Positions 31,412-44,901 are shown, counted from the first letter of the stretch. The stretch: DNA of 64,000 bases from Diaporthe sp. PMI_573 (GCA_021399435.1 JAJTUP010000001.1:3038001-3102000), one strand, 5' to 3'. Numbers and translations are program-made. The notes: a model not told the origin generated them from the sequence alone.

Positions 31412-34400
31412 ATGGGAACGAATTCGCGCAGTGCTCGATCTGGACAGAAAAGTGGCATTGGAAAGAGACCTGCACGGAGCAGCAATATTGGCCCCGACCC
31501 CCAGGTTCCGCACTCATCAACTGCACCACTCTCACCGGCTTCAACCTCGTCGTCCCGGGCCAACTCCGCACCAAAACGAAAGAATCTGACCCCAGGTTCA
31601 TCATCGCGCCGTAGCAGCACCAATTCCCGGGCATCGCGGAAACCTTCGCGGCCTTCAGCTCCTCGACCTGAGCCCGCGGAGGAAACCGACGAGTTCATCG
31701 CCGATATCATCGTCGTGAACACAGACTCACCAGACCACCTCGGCGATATGGATGATGAGGCCTCCGAGACGATGATAACGGGGGATACCATTATGTACGT
31801 TGCTTGGTCCTCCCGGCCCTCACGTGATCCGGTCCCCATGTCATAGCCGCTGTATATCGCCAATGTGTATTCGCTTTTAGCTCTAACGAAAGCCCCTCCA
31901 GGTCGGATCCTCACGACTCTCATGCTCATCAGAAGCCTTCACCTGACCCTCCCGTCGCTGTTGAGGCGGCGTCGGAGTCGGCTGAAACGCGGTCAGAATT
32001 GGCCAACACATGTGTTGCAGGTGCGGATGCAGCAGCGGTTGAGGGGATTGTACAGCATTCGACACCTGCGGACGAAGACTCTGAATACGCTCAACCGCCA
32101 GACTTGATGAGCACGGGGACACCGCCAGTGGAGTCGTCGTTACCAGAGCCGGATGCTGTTGAAATGGACTGCACTCCGTCGCATCCGACCAACCAAGACG
32201 AGCCATTCGAAATTTTGTCCATGTTTCCAACTGATCAATATGAAAGCGTCGTTGGGTCAAACGCTATGACGAACGAACCTTCTTTTGCCGAAGCGTCGGG
32301 GGTATCTGTGGCTGATATGGCACACCGAGAAACGAAGTCCGGAGAAGTAAGAGATACAACAACCGAGTCCGACGACCCAGCAATCGAGCCTGCAGAAGTG
32401 AAAGCGCCAGCAGAACCCCATTCAAAGGTGGATCAGGATAATCGTGGCTCAGATGTGAATGATTTCAAGAATGTTTTTGTGGATGCAATGGTGCCCGCCG
32501 TCTCCCCCTCTTCAAAATCCGCAGATTACGTGTCTTCACTCTTTGCAGAAACAGGTGCCGCAGAGAGCGATTCCGCCGGAGCAGAACCTACTCCTGACGA
32601 CCCGATGCCCATCGAGAACAATGGTGGTGAACTAGAGTCGCACAAGGGGTTTCTGAAGGTGCCTGAACGAAGCTCAAATCCAGCAGCCTCAGGCTCTGAA
32701 TTGGGTGACCTCACCGACCTGGATGACGTTGCTCCATCAAAAGCCTCAAGGACTGGTGAAGAAGTATTGGCAGTGGAGGGAATGGCCGACCACGTGGACG
32801 AGGCTTCTTCAGAGCTCAGCGACATTGTCTCCGCTGGTTTAGTATCCCCGGGCACGGCGCTCCTCGACGCAACCCCAGCAAAATCAGCAATCAGCCACTT
32901 AATCGGAGAGTCACGACAATCGTTCGCCTCATCAGCGTCGGCCCTGACCGAGCAATCTGGGCTGTCTTCGAAACCACCCTCCGTCTCTAGCAAAGCGACG
33001 ACTCCCTTCGACACCGGTAGCCCGAGAGAGGCGGCGAGCCAGCCCACCACATTGACTCCGCTTTCAACACCAATCGCTAGGGTTCAGCCGCGGTCGCGGA
33101 GGGTACAGTATAATGTGCGCCCAAAGGTTTCTATTCCTACAGACTTGACTCCGCAAGAGTACGCCATGGAATGCATTGAGGCCGCGGAGAATTCGCGTCT
33201 GAACCCCTACGCGTTGCACCAAGAGGAGTATCACATACTGCGTTATCATCTCAGCCATGCACAGGTCACGACCTATTTGAATATTCGAAACGGCATCCTT
33301 AGACTCTGGGTGAGGAATCCACAGATCGCCGTCACGAGAGAAGAAGCAATCGGGTGTGCCAGGGACACCCGCTGGTTCGATGTTGCAAACGTTTGTTTCG
33401 ATTGGTTGGTTCGTCGTGGTTTAATAAACTACGGCTGTGTCGAAATCCGACAACCTAAGAGGAAGAACGCCACCGCCGAGGACTCGCAGCCACGGAAGAG
33501 GAAGACTGTGGTGGTTATCGGAGCTGGATTCTCCGGGCTCGGGTGCGCCCGGCAATTGGAAGGACTCTTCACGCAGTACACAAAGCGGTTCCGTAACGTG
33601 GGCGAAGATCCGCCGCGGGTGGTTGTGCTGGAGGCCAGAAACCGAGTTGGAGGGCGAGTCTACTCCCGTGCTTTCCATACTCTGCCAGATACTGCGCCCG
33701 GGGTATTCCGGGGCAAGCGCTTTACTGCGGAGATGGGCGGCATGATCATCACTGGCTTTGATAGGGGCAACCCCTTGAACATTCTCGTGAGGGGACAGTT
33801 GAGTTTGCCGTATCATTGTTTGCGAAGCGACATGTCTCTCTATGACACTAATGGAACAGCCGTTGACCCTGCTCGTGATGAGATGGTTGAGCACCTCTTC
33901 AACGCATGTCTCGACCGGGTGAGCGAGTACAAGTTCAAATCGCAACAGTCCAAGCTAATCGAAGGGAATCACGACCTCATCGACGAGGGTCGTGATAGCA
34001 CTGCCGAGGGCCACAAGACTATCGCTTTCGAGGAGGAGAAAGCTGCTTCCCAACCTTATGCCCCGCCCGTCTCACAACAAAACGTCACCCCCGAGACTCA
34101 CCTCGTGCCAGTATCCACAGACCGCATGACCGGGAAAGTTCACGTCGAGCCTGGCACTCCTGGATCCACTAGGGCTGCATTCAAAGCCAAGTCGCTCGGC
34201 TGGACCCTGAAGCCTGGCGTGCCGGAGACGAGAGACATAGATCTGGATGCTGCAGCTAGTGACAGGAGTGCCACGCTGGGCTCAGCTGTCGACGAGGCCC
34301 TGATGCAGCACAAAGAGATACTCGATCTCAACGCTCAGGACTTCAGACTGTTGAACTGGCACATTGCAAACTTGGAGTACAGCAATGCTACAAAACTCAA

Positions 34401-35841
34401 CCGTCTAAGTCTGAAAGGCTGGGACATTGATGCCGGCAACGAGTGGGAGGGCAAGCACACCATGGTAGTGGGCGGATATCAAAGCGTTGCCAGAGGGCTT
34501 TCGTTGCTCCCGACGCCTCTCAACATACGACACAAGGCGCCTGTGAAGCGTGTCACGTATACCACCGAACGAGCAACTGGCCCGGCCAGGATTGACCTGG
34601 AGGATGGCCAATCTGTTGAAGCCGACTACGTCGTCAACACTATCCCACTAGGCGTCTTGAAGCACGGAGGTGTCGAATTCCAACCTCCTCTGCCTTCGTG
34701 GAAGACTGACGCCGTCGAACGCCTAGGCTTTGGCGTTCTGAACAAGGTCATTCTTGTATACAAGGATGCATTCTGGGACAAAGACCGAGACATATTCGGG
34801 ACTCTACAGACTCCCACTAATCGTCTCAGCTTGAACCAGAAAGACTACGTCTCGCGCCGTGGTCGCTTCTTTCAGTGGTTCAACGTTAGCAACACGACTG
34901 GCATGCCTTGTCTGCTTGCGTTGATGGCCGGCGAAGCGGGTTACGACACCGAAATTACTCCAAATGATGAGCTGATTGCGGAAGCCACCGAGGTCCTGCG
35001 TATGCGATACGGCGCTCGAGTGCCATCACAACCCCTAGAAGCCGTCGTGACCAGATGGGAGTCGGACCGGTTTGCGCGAGGCAGCTACTCAAATGCTGGG
35101 GTGAAGATGCAGGCTGAAGATTACCAAATTATGGCTCGACCCATCGGCAACCTGCACTTCGCCGGCGAGCACACCATCGTCACGCACCCGGCCACCGTTC
35201 ACGGCGCCTATCTCTCGGGCTTGCGAGCCGCATCTGACGTCCTGGAGGAGATGCTCGGCCCCATCGACATACCCGTACCGCTAGTTCTCCCTCGGGAGAC
35301 TTCTGCCTCGCTGAAGCGAAAGGCCGAGGAGGAGAACAAGGACCCAATGCAAGCCCGCCTCGAAGCCTACGAAATGGAGATCCAGGAACATATTTACTCC
35401 AGGCTTGGACCGTACCCCGTCAAACCCTCCAAAGTGGCCGGGAACCCATATCTCTTGTTCAACAAGGCGCACTATGAGGAGGGACGCAAGCGCTGCGAGG
35501 AGGGCCGGCGCACAGGCAAGGGCAAGCCCAGCCCTAACGAGGTGCGAACCATGACGTCCAAGATGTGGAAGGAGGCTGCCCCGGAGGTGCGGCAGCCCTT
35601 CGAGGATGCTGCCGAGGAACAGAAGCGGAACTATGCCCAGGCGCTGAAGGACTGGACTGCAGCGGCAGCCAAGTGGGAGAAAGACGCCATCGAACTGAGG
35701 CAAGAGTATGTCAAGGAGCAACCCTATATAGTTGGTCCGGAGGAGCCCGCTGCAAACGGAACGGGGTCTGCGAGTGGCGGGAGGAGGATCAAGAGGATCG
35801 AAAGCTACGCGGAGGAGGACAGCGACCTTGACATGGAGTAA
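31412..35841 (+). CDS. lsd1: Lysine-specific histone demethylase, LSD1-HMG type
   Basis: Two exons, 31412-31794 and 31881-35841, give 1447 aa. Residues 1 to about 545 are disordered, Ser/Pro- and acid-rich. A SWIRM domain spans about 550-647 (LTPQEYAMECIEAAENSRLN to RRGLINYG). The FAD-binding amine oxidase domain begins at about 672 with VVVIGAGFSGLGCARQL and the ribose-binding EARNRVGGRVYS, and runs to about 1253. Lys1083 in LNKVIL matches the catalytic lysine that contacts the flavin in LSD1. The FAD-binding end HFAGEHT is present. An HMG-box-like DNA-binding domain lies at about 1315-1388. The order SWIRM, amine oxidase, HMG is the fungal LSD1/KdmA form. It should remove methyl groups from histone H3 lysines in the nucleus. 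The insert between the two halves of the oxidase domain replaces the CoREST-binding tower of animal LSD1. Confidence 0.95.
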
Positions 35842-36896
35842 CTGGCGGGCGACCGGGTGTTTATTATCGTCTTCTTTTTCTTTCTGTTGCGGGCTTGGAT
35901 TGACGGCTCATGGCTGCCGGAAGTACTGTGTCTTCCCAGGAGGCACAGGGGTGTTGTCAGGTAAATGAAGTGCATGCGGGAACGAGCCGGGTTATCACGC
36001 ATGGTTGGTGTTTTGGGGGGGAGGCGCACACGCCGGACATACTTGCTTTCTGCTTCCGTTCCGTCTCTTTAGCTTTGGGAGGTTCTCTCTCACGCCCAAA
36101 AAAAAAAAAAAAACAAAAAAAACAGCCACATAACTAGAACAGAGTACTCATTCAAATGGACTTGTTCTAGGATGCTGACCGTACGCTCTCTCAGTGCCTA
36201 TGGTTTTGCCTTCCAGCAGGCCAGACCCTCCGAGAACGGCCGGTCATCCAATGCCTCAGTGACGGTGAAAGCCATCCTGGTTGTTCTCATATCCCTGCCG
36301 ATTGGTCCCTGCCATATCTCAGAATGGAACAGAATCGAATCAGAGCTGCAAGTATAAGAATACGGGGTGTGGAAACCCCAACTGGGGGCTATCGGCTGTT
36401 CAAATTGAGCATCATCTCTTGTTGGGGTGGCCTTAGCCGATGGCGGCGTACTGTGCCTGCGGCTTATGGTCCAAGCCACGGCCGGTTCTGTTGCTATGTC
36501 AGCGCCGCCTCAGAGGGGTTGCAGTTGGCCGCGTACGTTTGGTGTGTTGTCCGTTAGAGCTCTGACGGGCGGTTACAGTATTGCGGAGGACATATGCTGT
36601 GACACACTCCTGGGGGCATTGTCATCTACTGTGATTTAGACTACAGATGCACAAGTGGACCATACAGCAGCCGAATGTGATTCACGCATCGGAGAGCGGT
36701 CCGCGCAATTTAGCCGGACTATGCGAGGCAAACAATGCAACCTCTCGAATCTCTCTCTCTTTACTCTACTGATCTTGGTACACGGGCCGGACGAAGCCCG
36801 TTGGTATGTGTTGTCACAAAGGGAAATTTGTTAAGATTTCGTCCATCCGGACCTTGGCAACGTGCCCCAGCATTTCTTCTACCTGCCGCTCTGGAT
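35842..36896. other. Convergent 3' flanks of LSD1 and ATP3
   Basis: About 1 kb without a gene. An A-rich run (about 16 A with one interruption) lies at about 36100-36122. Confidence 0.45.
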
Positions 36897-38125
36897 TTAC
36901 ATGTCTGCCGAGGCAGTGGCACCGGTGATAATTTCGACCAATTCGCCGGTAATGACGGCTTGTCGGGTTCGGTTGAACAGAATCTGGTACTTGTTGATCA
37001 TCTCGCCGGCGTTCTTGGAGGCATTCTGTAGGGCGGGTTAGCATCTTGTCCGAAAGTCACACACGCACAAATCCTGTCACTTACGTCCATGGCGTTTCGA
37101 CGGGCAGACTGCTCGCAGGCATGACCCTCAGCAAGACCCCAGTAGATGGCGTTGGCGAGAGCGTACTCCTGCAGGTTGGGCAGGAGCTCCTCGTCGATCT
37201 CGAAAGCAGAGAAGTTTTCTGAAAGTTGTGTCAGCAAAGAACGAGCACGCGGGATATCTGGCTCCTAGTTTTGATGGGCCTAAGCACGTACGGGAAGCCT
37301 TGATAGCATCCTCAGAGAAGGCTTCGATCTCGGTGGCCTCGTAGCTCTGGGCGTTGACGAACTTGTTGTAGAGCACCTTGATCGAGGCGTACTCGTGGGG
37401 CAGGTTGACGATCTGGTCGGCGATGGCCTGCGCATCGGCAAAGGTGGGAACGTCCTTGCCGACGCCAGCGAAGCTGAGCTGGATGTCCTTGGCCTGGGTT
37501 CGCGACAGCTGGGCCTTGCACTTCTCACCGAGGATGACGAGCTCGTAGGTGTTGGGCTTCTCGGCAAATTGACGGCGGACGTAGCGGGAAAGACCGGAGT
37601 GGATACCACCGCAGAGGCCCTTGTCGGAGGAGCAGACAACGTAGAGGGTCTTCTTGTCCTCGCCCTCGAGAGGCTTGGTCTCGGCCTGCTCGAAGACCTC
37701 CTTGGAAGTCTCTCCGTAGGTCTTGGACTCGTTCATGGCGCGCTGGGCGCGGGTAAGCTTGGTCGAGGCCACGATCTTCATGGTGTTGGTGATCTTCTCA
37801 ATGTTGCGGATGGACTTGAGACGGCCCTCGATTTCTCGCAGCGTCGCATAGCCGGCGGCAGCATGAGGGGCGGACGTGACGGCGCTGTTTTGGTTGAAGG
37901 ATACATGTCAGCTTGTTGGATCCTAAGCCGTCCCCCCCATCACAATTGAAGACTTCTGCATCGGCCCAGTCAAGCGGATTTGATGTCAAGTCTCGTCCGT
38001 GCTCGTAGAGGTCGAGGTGGGCGCCCATGCAGAATCGCGGCCCGCTTGCCAGTGTCAAACACATACCGAGAGGGAAACGCAGCTCCAGCTCTCAGAGCCG
38101 GCCGCGCAGCTCTAGACAGCATCAT
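36897..38125 (-). CDS. atp3: ATP synthase F1 gamma subunit, mitochondrial
   Basis: Four exons, 38125-38067, 37884-37292, 37218-37085 and 37025-36897, give 304 aa. The presequence ([20 protein letters not shown]) is Arg/Ala-rich and ends near the first splice. The mature part starts [31 protein letters not shown], the conserved N-terminal coiled-coil of the rotor shaft. [12 protein letters not shown] is another family mark. The C-terminal coiled-coil ends [32 protein letters not shown], which contains the PROSITE-type gamma signature. The subunit turns inside the alpha3beta3 ring and couples proton flow to ATP synthesis at the inner membrane. The first of two adjacent ATGs was taken. The start is 674 nt from the divergent TOP1 start. 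Confidence 0.95.
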
Positions 38126-38799
38126 GGCTTGGAGGATTGAAATGTGAAACGCTCTGCCGGCTGTGGCTCGATTGAGCAGTGACGATCGGAGAGCCAATTG
38201 ATCGGGCGGGGGTGGTTGGCAGGAGGGTACGCGAGAAGCTCTCTAAGTCTCTCAGATGATGCTGCTGCAGGTCGCGAGCCGTCTTCTTTTCGCCCCGTCC
38301 CCGAACCGGCCTGGAGCCGTCACGTGCGCTAGGAACACGGCAGGGGTGCCGCCAAGACTGTCTGGATCCCCGGAGGCAGGCACTCGGGTCGGTACCTGGG
38401 CAGGTACCTCCTCGCCATTGCGCCAGTCAGTCTTCAGTCTTTGCGCGCCCGCCCTGGCCATCGATCCTCTCCCTCGTCCCTCTCTTCTCACTTCACTTTG
38501 ACTTAACTCTCTTTGGTTTTTTTTGGCCCGTCTATATCTTCGCAACGCTCACTGTCCACAGCAAGTTTCCACCAGGGAAAAAAAAACTTCGAGCTGCCCC
38601 CCCCAACACCACCCGCCTAGCCAGCTCGGGCTCCGGTGAACTGCTCCTTCATCCACCTGCGCTTACCTGCACTTCCCTTTCCTTTCGCACCACCGAGTCA
38701 CCCAGACCTCCTTCCTTGCAACCACCGCCGTCTAGGCCACCCTCAGGACACAGCACACACCACCCACTCGAATCACTCGACTCGTCCACATCACCAGTC
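38126..38799. other. Divergent promoter region of ATP3 and TOP1
   Basis: A 674-nt gap between the two starts. It contains the palindrome GGTACCTG-GG-CAGGTACC at 38391-38408, then a C/T-rich leader with A and T runs before the TOP1 ATG. Confidence 0.5.
38391..38408. repeat. GGTACCTG/CAGGTACC inverted repeat
   Basis: Perfect 8-bp arms with a 2-bp spacer, between the divergent ATP3 and TOP1 genes. It could be a binding site for a dimeric factor; similar motifs recur in other gaps of this window. Confidence 0.7.
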
Positions 38800-41700
38800 A
38801 TGTCTTCGTACGGCGACTCTGATGATGACATGCCTCTGGCAAGATCCAACGGCAACCACCGTGAGTGACCCACCCCCGACCCTTTTCACCTACCATTTGT
38901 CACTTCTATCGCCTACCCCTTCGCAGCCTTGTCGGTTACTTCAAGGGGGTTGCTGTTCACGTTGCTAACCGATGCCGATGGTTTTGTGAAGTCTCAGCCT
39001 CCAAGATCTCGAAGGCCGAAGACAAGGCTATGGACGGGTCCGCTTCCAAACCACAGTCTTCTGCCGTAGGCATCTCAATTCGAAATGGCCCAATCGGTGA
39101 TGATTCAATGGACATAGATCAACCAAATGGCACTGCTAAGAGGAAGTCACGCTCTTCCATCGGCAACAATGTCAGCTACAAGGACCAGTCCGATAGCGAT
39201 GACGAGATTCCTCTGGTATGTCCTTGCACTCTTTGAGGTTTTGGAGCACTGGAGCACCCTCAAGTCGCTATTTTTGGAAGGGCGCTCTTTAGCTGACACA
39301 AATCAGGCCAAACGCCCCAAGAAGGCTCCCAAGAACAGTGACGATAGCGATGATGAGCCCATAGCAGCCAAGAAGCTGCCACCTTCGTACAAGGAGACGG
39401 CCCTTCCTACCGACTCGTCCGACGATGACAAACCTCTCGGTGCGAAATTAGCCAAGAAGAAGGCTCAGATCGAGAAGAAGGCGGAGAAGGAGGCCAAGGC
39501 CATTCGAGCCCATGACGCCAAGGTCAAGAAGGCTGCTCCAAAGAAGGCTGTGAAGAAGGAAGAATCATCAGACGATGAGCCGCTGGCCAAACCCGTCAAG
39601 AAGCAGTCGAACGGGACCGCCTCGAAACCCAACGGTGTCAAGACCGAGAAGAACGCTCCTGTCAAAGGCAAGGCGGCGCCGAAGAAGGCGCCTGCTAAGG
39701 CCAAGGACAAGTCGCCCGATGAGGACGAGGATGACGAGGTTCACGAGTGGTGGAACGAGCCGAAACCTGAAGACGACAGTGTCAAGTGGAACACACTCGA
39801 GCACAATGGTGTGCTGTTTCCCCCGCCATACGAGCCGTTGCCGAAGAACGTCAAGCTCTTGTACGATGGCACTCCTGTAGAACTTCACCCTGATGCAGAA
39901 GAAGTCGCGGGCTTCTTCGGCTCCATGCTCAACTCGGCCCAGAACGTCGAGAACCCCGTGTTCCAGAAGAACTTCTTCGGCGACTTCAAGGAAATATTGC
40001 AAAAGACCGGAGGTGCCAAGGACAAGAATGGGAACAAGGTCGACATCAAAGAATTCTCCAAGCTCGACTTCACCAGGATATACGAGCATTACAAGGCAAT
40101 ATCTGAAGCGAAGAAGGCCTGGACCAAAGAGCAGAAGCAGAATGCCAAGGAAGAGAAACAGAAATTGGAGGAGCCGCTGCAGTACTGCAAGTGGAACGGG
40201 CGCAAGGAAAAGGTCGGAAACTTTCGTGTCGAACCTCCTTCGTTGTTCCGGGGCCGTGGCGAGCATCCCAAGACTGGCAAGGTCAAGAAACGGGTGCTGC
40301 CCGAGCAGGTCACCATCAACATCGGCAAAGAAGCCAAGGTCCCCTCGCCGCCACCAGGGCATAAATGGAAGGCCGTCCAGCACGACAACAAAGCAACTTG
40401 GCTAGCCATGTGGCAGGAGAATGTCAACGGCAACTACAAATACGTCATGCTTGCCGCCAGCGCCTCTGTCAAGGGTAAGGCAGATATGGCCAAGTTCGAG
40501 AAGGCTCGCGACCTCAAGAAGCACATCGATTTCATCCGTAAGGACTACACTAAGAAGCTGAAGAGCGAGGTCATGCAGGAGCGCCAGATGGCCACTGCGA
40601 TGTATCTGATTGACAAGTTCGCGCTCAGAGCCGGAAACGAGAAGGACACGGACAACGAAGCCGACACTGTGGGCTGCTGTTCTCTCAAGTTTGAGCACTT
40701 GACACTTCGAGAGCCGGATACGGTCATCTTCGATTTCCTGGGCAAGGACAGCATCCGATTCTACGATGAGGTCAATGTTGACCGTCAGGTCTTCAAGAAT
40801 TTGAAGATGTTCAAGAAGCCCCCCAAAGAGGACGGCGACGACATATTTGATCGCGTCAATGTGAGTTCCGCGCCTTGTTCGGCCTTCGGGATAGGAGATA
40901 CTGACAATGACAGACTTCCCAATTGAACAAGCATCTGTCCAACTACATGGCCGGATTGACGGCAAAAGTCTTCCGTACATACAACGCGTCGTACACCATG
41001 TCAAATCTGCTGCAGAAGCTCGACGCCAAATCGCACAAGAACCTCACCGTCAACGAGAAGGTCAAGCTCTACAACGACTGCAATCGCGAGGTCGCCATTC
41101 TTTGCAACCACAAGCGGACCGTAGGAGCGAGTCACGAGCAGGCGATGGAGAAGCTAGGAGACCGGGTTTGTTCGCCCCTTGAAGGATCTCAGGGCATGAA
41201 GTATTTGCTAACGACAAATCCCATAGATCAAAGGCCTCAAGTACCAGAGATGGAGGGTGAAGATGATGATCCTGGACGTCGACATCAAGATGAAGAAGAA
41301 GAAGGGAGCGGCGTACTTTGAGAGGGAGCCCGAACTGACTGATGAGTGGGTTCTCAGCCACCAGGCCTTCCTCGTCGAGGACCAGCGCACCAAGATCACC
41401 AAGAAATTCGAGAAGGACAACGAGAAGCTTGTCGCTGAGAAGAAGAAGCCGCTTCCCGAGAAGGAGCACAAGGAGCGGCTCAAGGTGGCGACCGAGCTCG
41501 AGAAGAAGTTCAAGAAGGAGAACAAGACCAAGAAGGTCGAGGCCGAGGGCAAGGGTCCGACGGTGGCCAAGCTCGAGGCGAACATTGAGAAGATTGAGGA
41601 GAGGATCAAGAACCTCGAGGCCCAGTCTGCTGACCGTGAAGGCAACAAGGAGGTTGCCTTGGGGACTTCCAAGATCGTGAGTCCCATTGATTCTCATGCG

Positions 41701-41867
41701 GGCTGCCACGTACTGACCTCTGGCAGAACTACATCGATCCACGACTCAGTGTTGTCTTCTCCAACAAGTTCGACGTACCCATCGAGCGACTCTTCCCGAA
41801 GACTCTCCGTGAGAAGTTTACCTGGGCCATCGCCTCCATCGGTGACGATGCTGCTTGGGAGTTCTAA
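38800..41867 (+). CDS. top1: DNA topoisomerase I (type IB)
   Basis: Six exons, 38800-38860, 38998-39215, 39307-40860, 40914-41165, 41227-41676 and 41727-41867, give 891 aa. The first 240 residues are charged and Lys/Ser/Asp-rich with repeated SDDE/P patches and basic runs, as in the nuclear-targeting N-terminus. The core starts at about residue 250 ([19 protein letters not shown]) and includes [31 protein letters not shown] and [14 protein letters not shown] long Lys/Glu-rich coiled-coil linker lies at about 740-830. The last exon carries [12 protein letters not shown] with catalytic Tyr847, then [14 protein letters not shown]. The enzyme relaxes supercoils by a 3'-phosphotyrosine intermediate during transcription and replication. 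An exon boundary falls directly before the codons of the catalytic Asn-Tyr. Confidence 0.96.
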
Positions 41868-43352
41868 ACCTTTCTCCGCCTGGTCGTCCAGCAACCACAT
41901 CCGGTATACAGTATGCATTAATTGTCGACTCGGCTGGATACCAGGGCGACGCCCCCAGACCCGGCGCACAGTTCAACGACACATTTCTTAGCTCGACAAT
42001 CTGTCTAGCAACTGCCAGGCGTGCAAACCTTCTGACTAGACGACGCGACTGGAAGCATTTTGCAAGGGCAATCTTTTTGCTATCCTGATAAAACCATTTG
42101 AATGCTCACCACTTGATAGAGAGTATTCTAGATGCGCCTTAGAAGCACACAGGTCCCGGCCCGGTCCGCAGAGTAGAGACAAGGTTTGTGGAAACAATGC
42201 TGAAGCAGCAAACAAACCCAAACAAACAGGAAAATTGCTAGAGGAAGCGATGATTTTACATAGTTAAGAGTAAATCGTTTTCATCATTTCTCTCCCTGAC
42301 CCATCTCGAGTGAAGTGTGTGCAGTATTGTACTCGTTTGCCTGTATACTCGTATCCAGCGTGACGGTGTGCCGGCGGCCTGCAGAAGGAGCCTCGCCCTA
42401 CCTGGAATTGCTCCACTGCAAGAGCTTGCGGAGTCGAGTCAGGGGCATCACGGGTATTTGCGAGACGAGCAGGATCTCGCCCAAGCTATGCCGGTAACCC
42501 GCCCTGGATGCTCAGGCATGTGACACTACTGGGATCCATGGAGAGCTCGAGGAGCTCTCTACTACAGCCCACAAAGAGGTCTGACGTCAGGGGCAGTTAC
42601 TCGTTACTCGGTGCAATACAAATGGTCCCTTTGTTTTCGAGGTGGATGAGCATGGATTAATTGTTAGCAACGGTGCAAATTGGGCGGCCCACAATTCCGC
42701 CGGCCAGCTCGCTAACAGCACTGACGGCTGAGGTGGGCGGACTCTGTTAGGGGGCTCGGCATCTCCAGCCACCCTCCCAACCACTCGATTTCTAACCCAA
42801 ACGGAGGTGATGATATGATGGCAACGGCCGGCGGCTCCAATCAAAACAAACACGATCGGGGGCTTGGGCAGGGTAAGGATGGGTGGGCTGGTGGGCTGGT
42901 GGGCTGCAACGGTCCCACACCATGCTTCCCTGGCTCCTCAGCGACGTGGTGGCCGCTGGATGACGCTGCCTGCGGACTGCCTGCGGACTGTTTGGGCCAA
43001 TGTCCGGACCGCCTCGTTTGATTTGGTGAGGCTGGGAAAACCGCAGCATACCCAGCACCTGGGCGAGTTATAACCCAACCCACAAGGCACGACCCCGATC
43101 CCATGTGGCTGCCATGTCGTGTCCCGAGACATCCTTCTTGTCCTTTGCTTGTTTGCTCCCTCTCACCAGGGTGAACTGAACTCGGTCGGCCGTGCTGCAG
43201 ACTAGACCGTACACATACACAAATATACAACAAGTACAAGTACACTGGTGCTTGCCCGGTCAACGTCACTTGCCCTCTCTCGCCTTGCTGGAGAGTAGAG
43301 CCTCCAGGACAGGATACACTCACCGTCGTCTCCTCTCCACGCAGCCAGCATC
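41868..43352. other. Intergenic, TOP1 3' flank and Crh gene promoter
   Basis: About 1.5 kb without a gene. It holds (GGTGGGCT)3 at 42882-42905. The last 200 nt are leader-like. Confidence 0.45.
42882..42905. repeat. (GGTGGGCT)3 repeat
   Basis: Three perfect 8-bp units about 450 nt upstream of the Crh-type gene. Confidence 0.85.
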
Positions 43353-44884
43353 ATGTTTCTCACGAGGTCATTACGGGCAGCCGCCACGACTGCGCTCCTG
43401 GCCGGCTTTGCAACGGCTCAGACATCTACCGACTGCAACCCCACACAGACAAGTAGGTTCCTCGCCCACAGCTCTGCCCCTCGTCTCCTTCTGACAGCAT
43501 ATATCTAGCATGTGACCCTAATCCGGCCTTGGGCATGGCTATCGATGTCGACTTCACCCAGGGTGAGGTCAACTCGTTCACTGCTAGCGGCGGCACGCCA
43601 ACTTACGGCTCTGACGGCGTCACATTCACCATCAGCAAGTCGGGCGACGCCCCGCAGCTGAACAGCGTCTTCTACATCATGTTCGGCAGGGTCGACATCA
43701 CCATGAAGTGCGCACCTGGCACCGGCATCGTCACCTCTGTTGTGCTGCAGTCCGACGACCTTGACGAGATAGACATGGAGTTTCTCGGCGTCGACAATTC
43801 CCAGGTCCAGACCATGTACTTTGGCAAGGGCCAGAGGGCTCCCGACCCGCTCGTCTACGCCTCTGCCTCCAACAACCAGGACCAGTCTGTCACCTACTCG
43901 TTCGACTGGACCTCGGAGCGCATCGTGTGGTCCGTCGGCGGCAGCGACGTGCGCGTCCTAGAGGCGTCCTCCTACCCCGATTATTACCCCCAGACCCCCA
44001 TGCAGCTCAAGTTCGGCATCTGGGCCGGCGGCGACCCCAGCAACTCGGAGGGCACCGTCGCCTGGGCCGGCGGCTCAACCGACTACTCCCAGGGCCCCTT
44101 CTCCGCGACGGTGCAGAAGGTCGCCGTCACCGACTACTCCACCGGCAACAAGTACTCGTACGGCGACATGTCCGGCACGTGGGAGTCCATCAGGAGCGAG
44201 GGCGGCGAGATCAACGCCAACGCGGACCAGGCCGCCACCGTCACCACCGTGACCGGCTCGACCACCTCGACCGGCTCCGCCAACTTCCCCGGCAGCGGCA
44301 TCGCAGGTGGCTCGTCCACCGCCGCCTCGAGCGTCGATGCCATCCCCAGCGGCTGGCGCATGACTTCGAGCGGCAAGATCGTGCCCAACAGCTCGACAGC
44401 GGTTAGTACGTTTGAAAAAAAAAAAATAATTAAACTCTTTGAGGAGGACCCTGTGCGGTCCTCTCCCCACATTTATCCAGGCTTCTCGAAGAGGAACAAA
44501 CAAGCTGACAAATCCCCCTCATAGGGCCCCCTCACTACCTCATCCTCGCCGGCATCCTCAGCCTCTCCGTCCTCGCAGCCCGGCGCAGCGGCTCCTGGAG
44601 GTGAGGAGACCATCACCACCTGGGACGGACAAGGGTTCGCGACCACCATGACAGTGCCCTCGGGATGGGCGACCGCCACTAGGAGTTACGACGACCAGGG
44701 CTTCCCCATGTCGACGAGCGCCCCCGAGGCCCCGCCGCTCGCCGGCCAGCAGCAGAACAGCAAGGCCGGCTCCAAGACGAGCGCCTCCTCCAACGGCGCC
44801 GGATCGTCCGCGACCATGGTCGGGCTATGGCTGCCTCTCGCCGCACCGCTGCTGATGTTCCTTGCTGGCGCGGTCGTTATTTGA
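43353..44884 (+). CDS. Crh-type GPI-anchored cell-wall transglycosylase (GH16)
   Basis: Three exons, 43353-43452, 43509-44401 and 44525-44884, give 450 aa. A signal peptide covers residues 1 to about 23 (hydrophobic TTALLAGFATA). The GH16 domain follows to about 260, with the catalytic motif DEIDMEFLG, whose two Glu are nucleophile and acid/base, and the substrate-groove segment MYFGKGQ. The TPMQLKFGIWAGGD and GTVAWAGG segments are typical of Crh1/Utr2 proteins. A Ser/Thr/Pro-rich stalk leads to a C-terminal hydrophobic tail (WLPLAAPLLMFLAGAVVI) after a small-residue cluster (NGAGSS), fitting a GPI signal. Crh enzymes link chitin to beta-1,6- and beta-1,3-glucan in the wall. The second intron carries a run of 11 A. 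It has no chitin-binding CBM18 module. Confidence 0.94.
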
Positions 44885-44900
44885 GAAAACCAGTGGACAA

Positions 44901-44901
<1 letters not shown>

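Noticed and set aside
39568..40383. 271-codon minus-strand open frame opposite TOP1
   Set aside because: It is the antisense of the Lys/Glu-rich TOP1 exon, which commonly gives long Leu/Phe-rich shadow frames.
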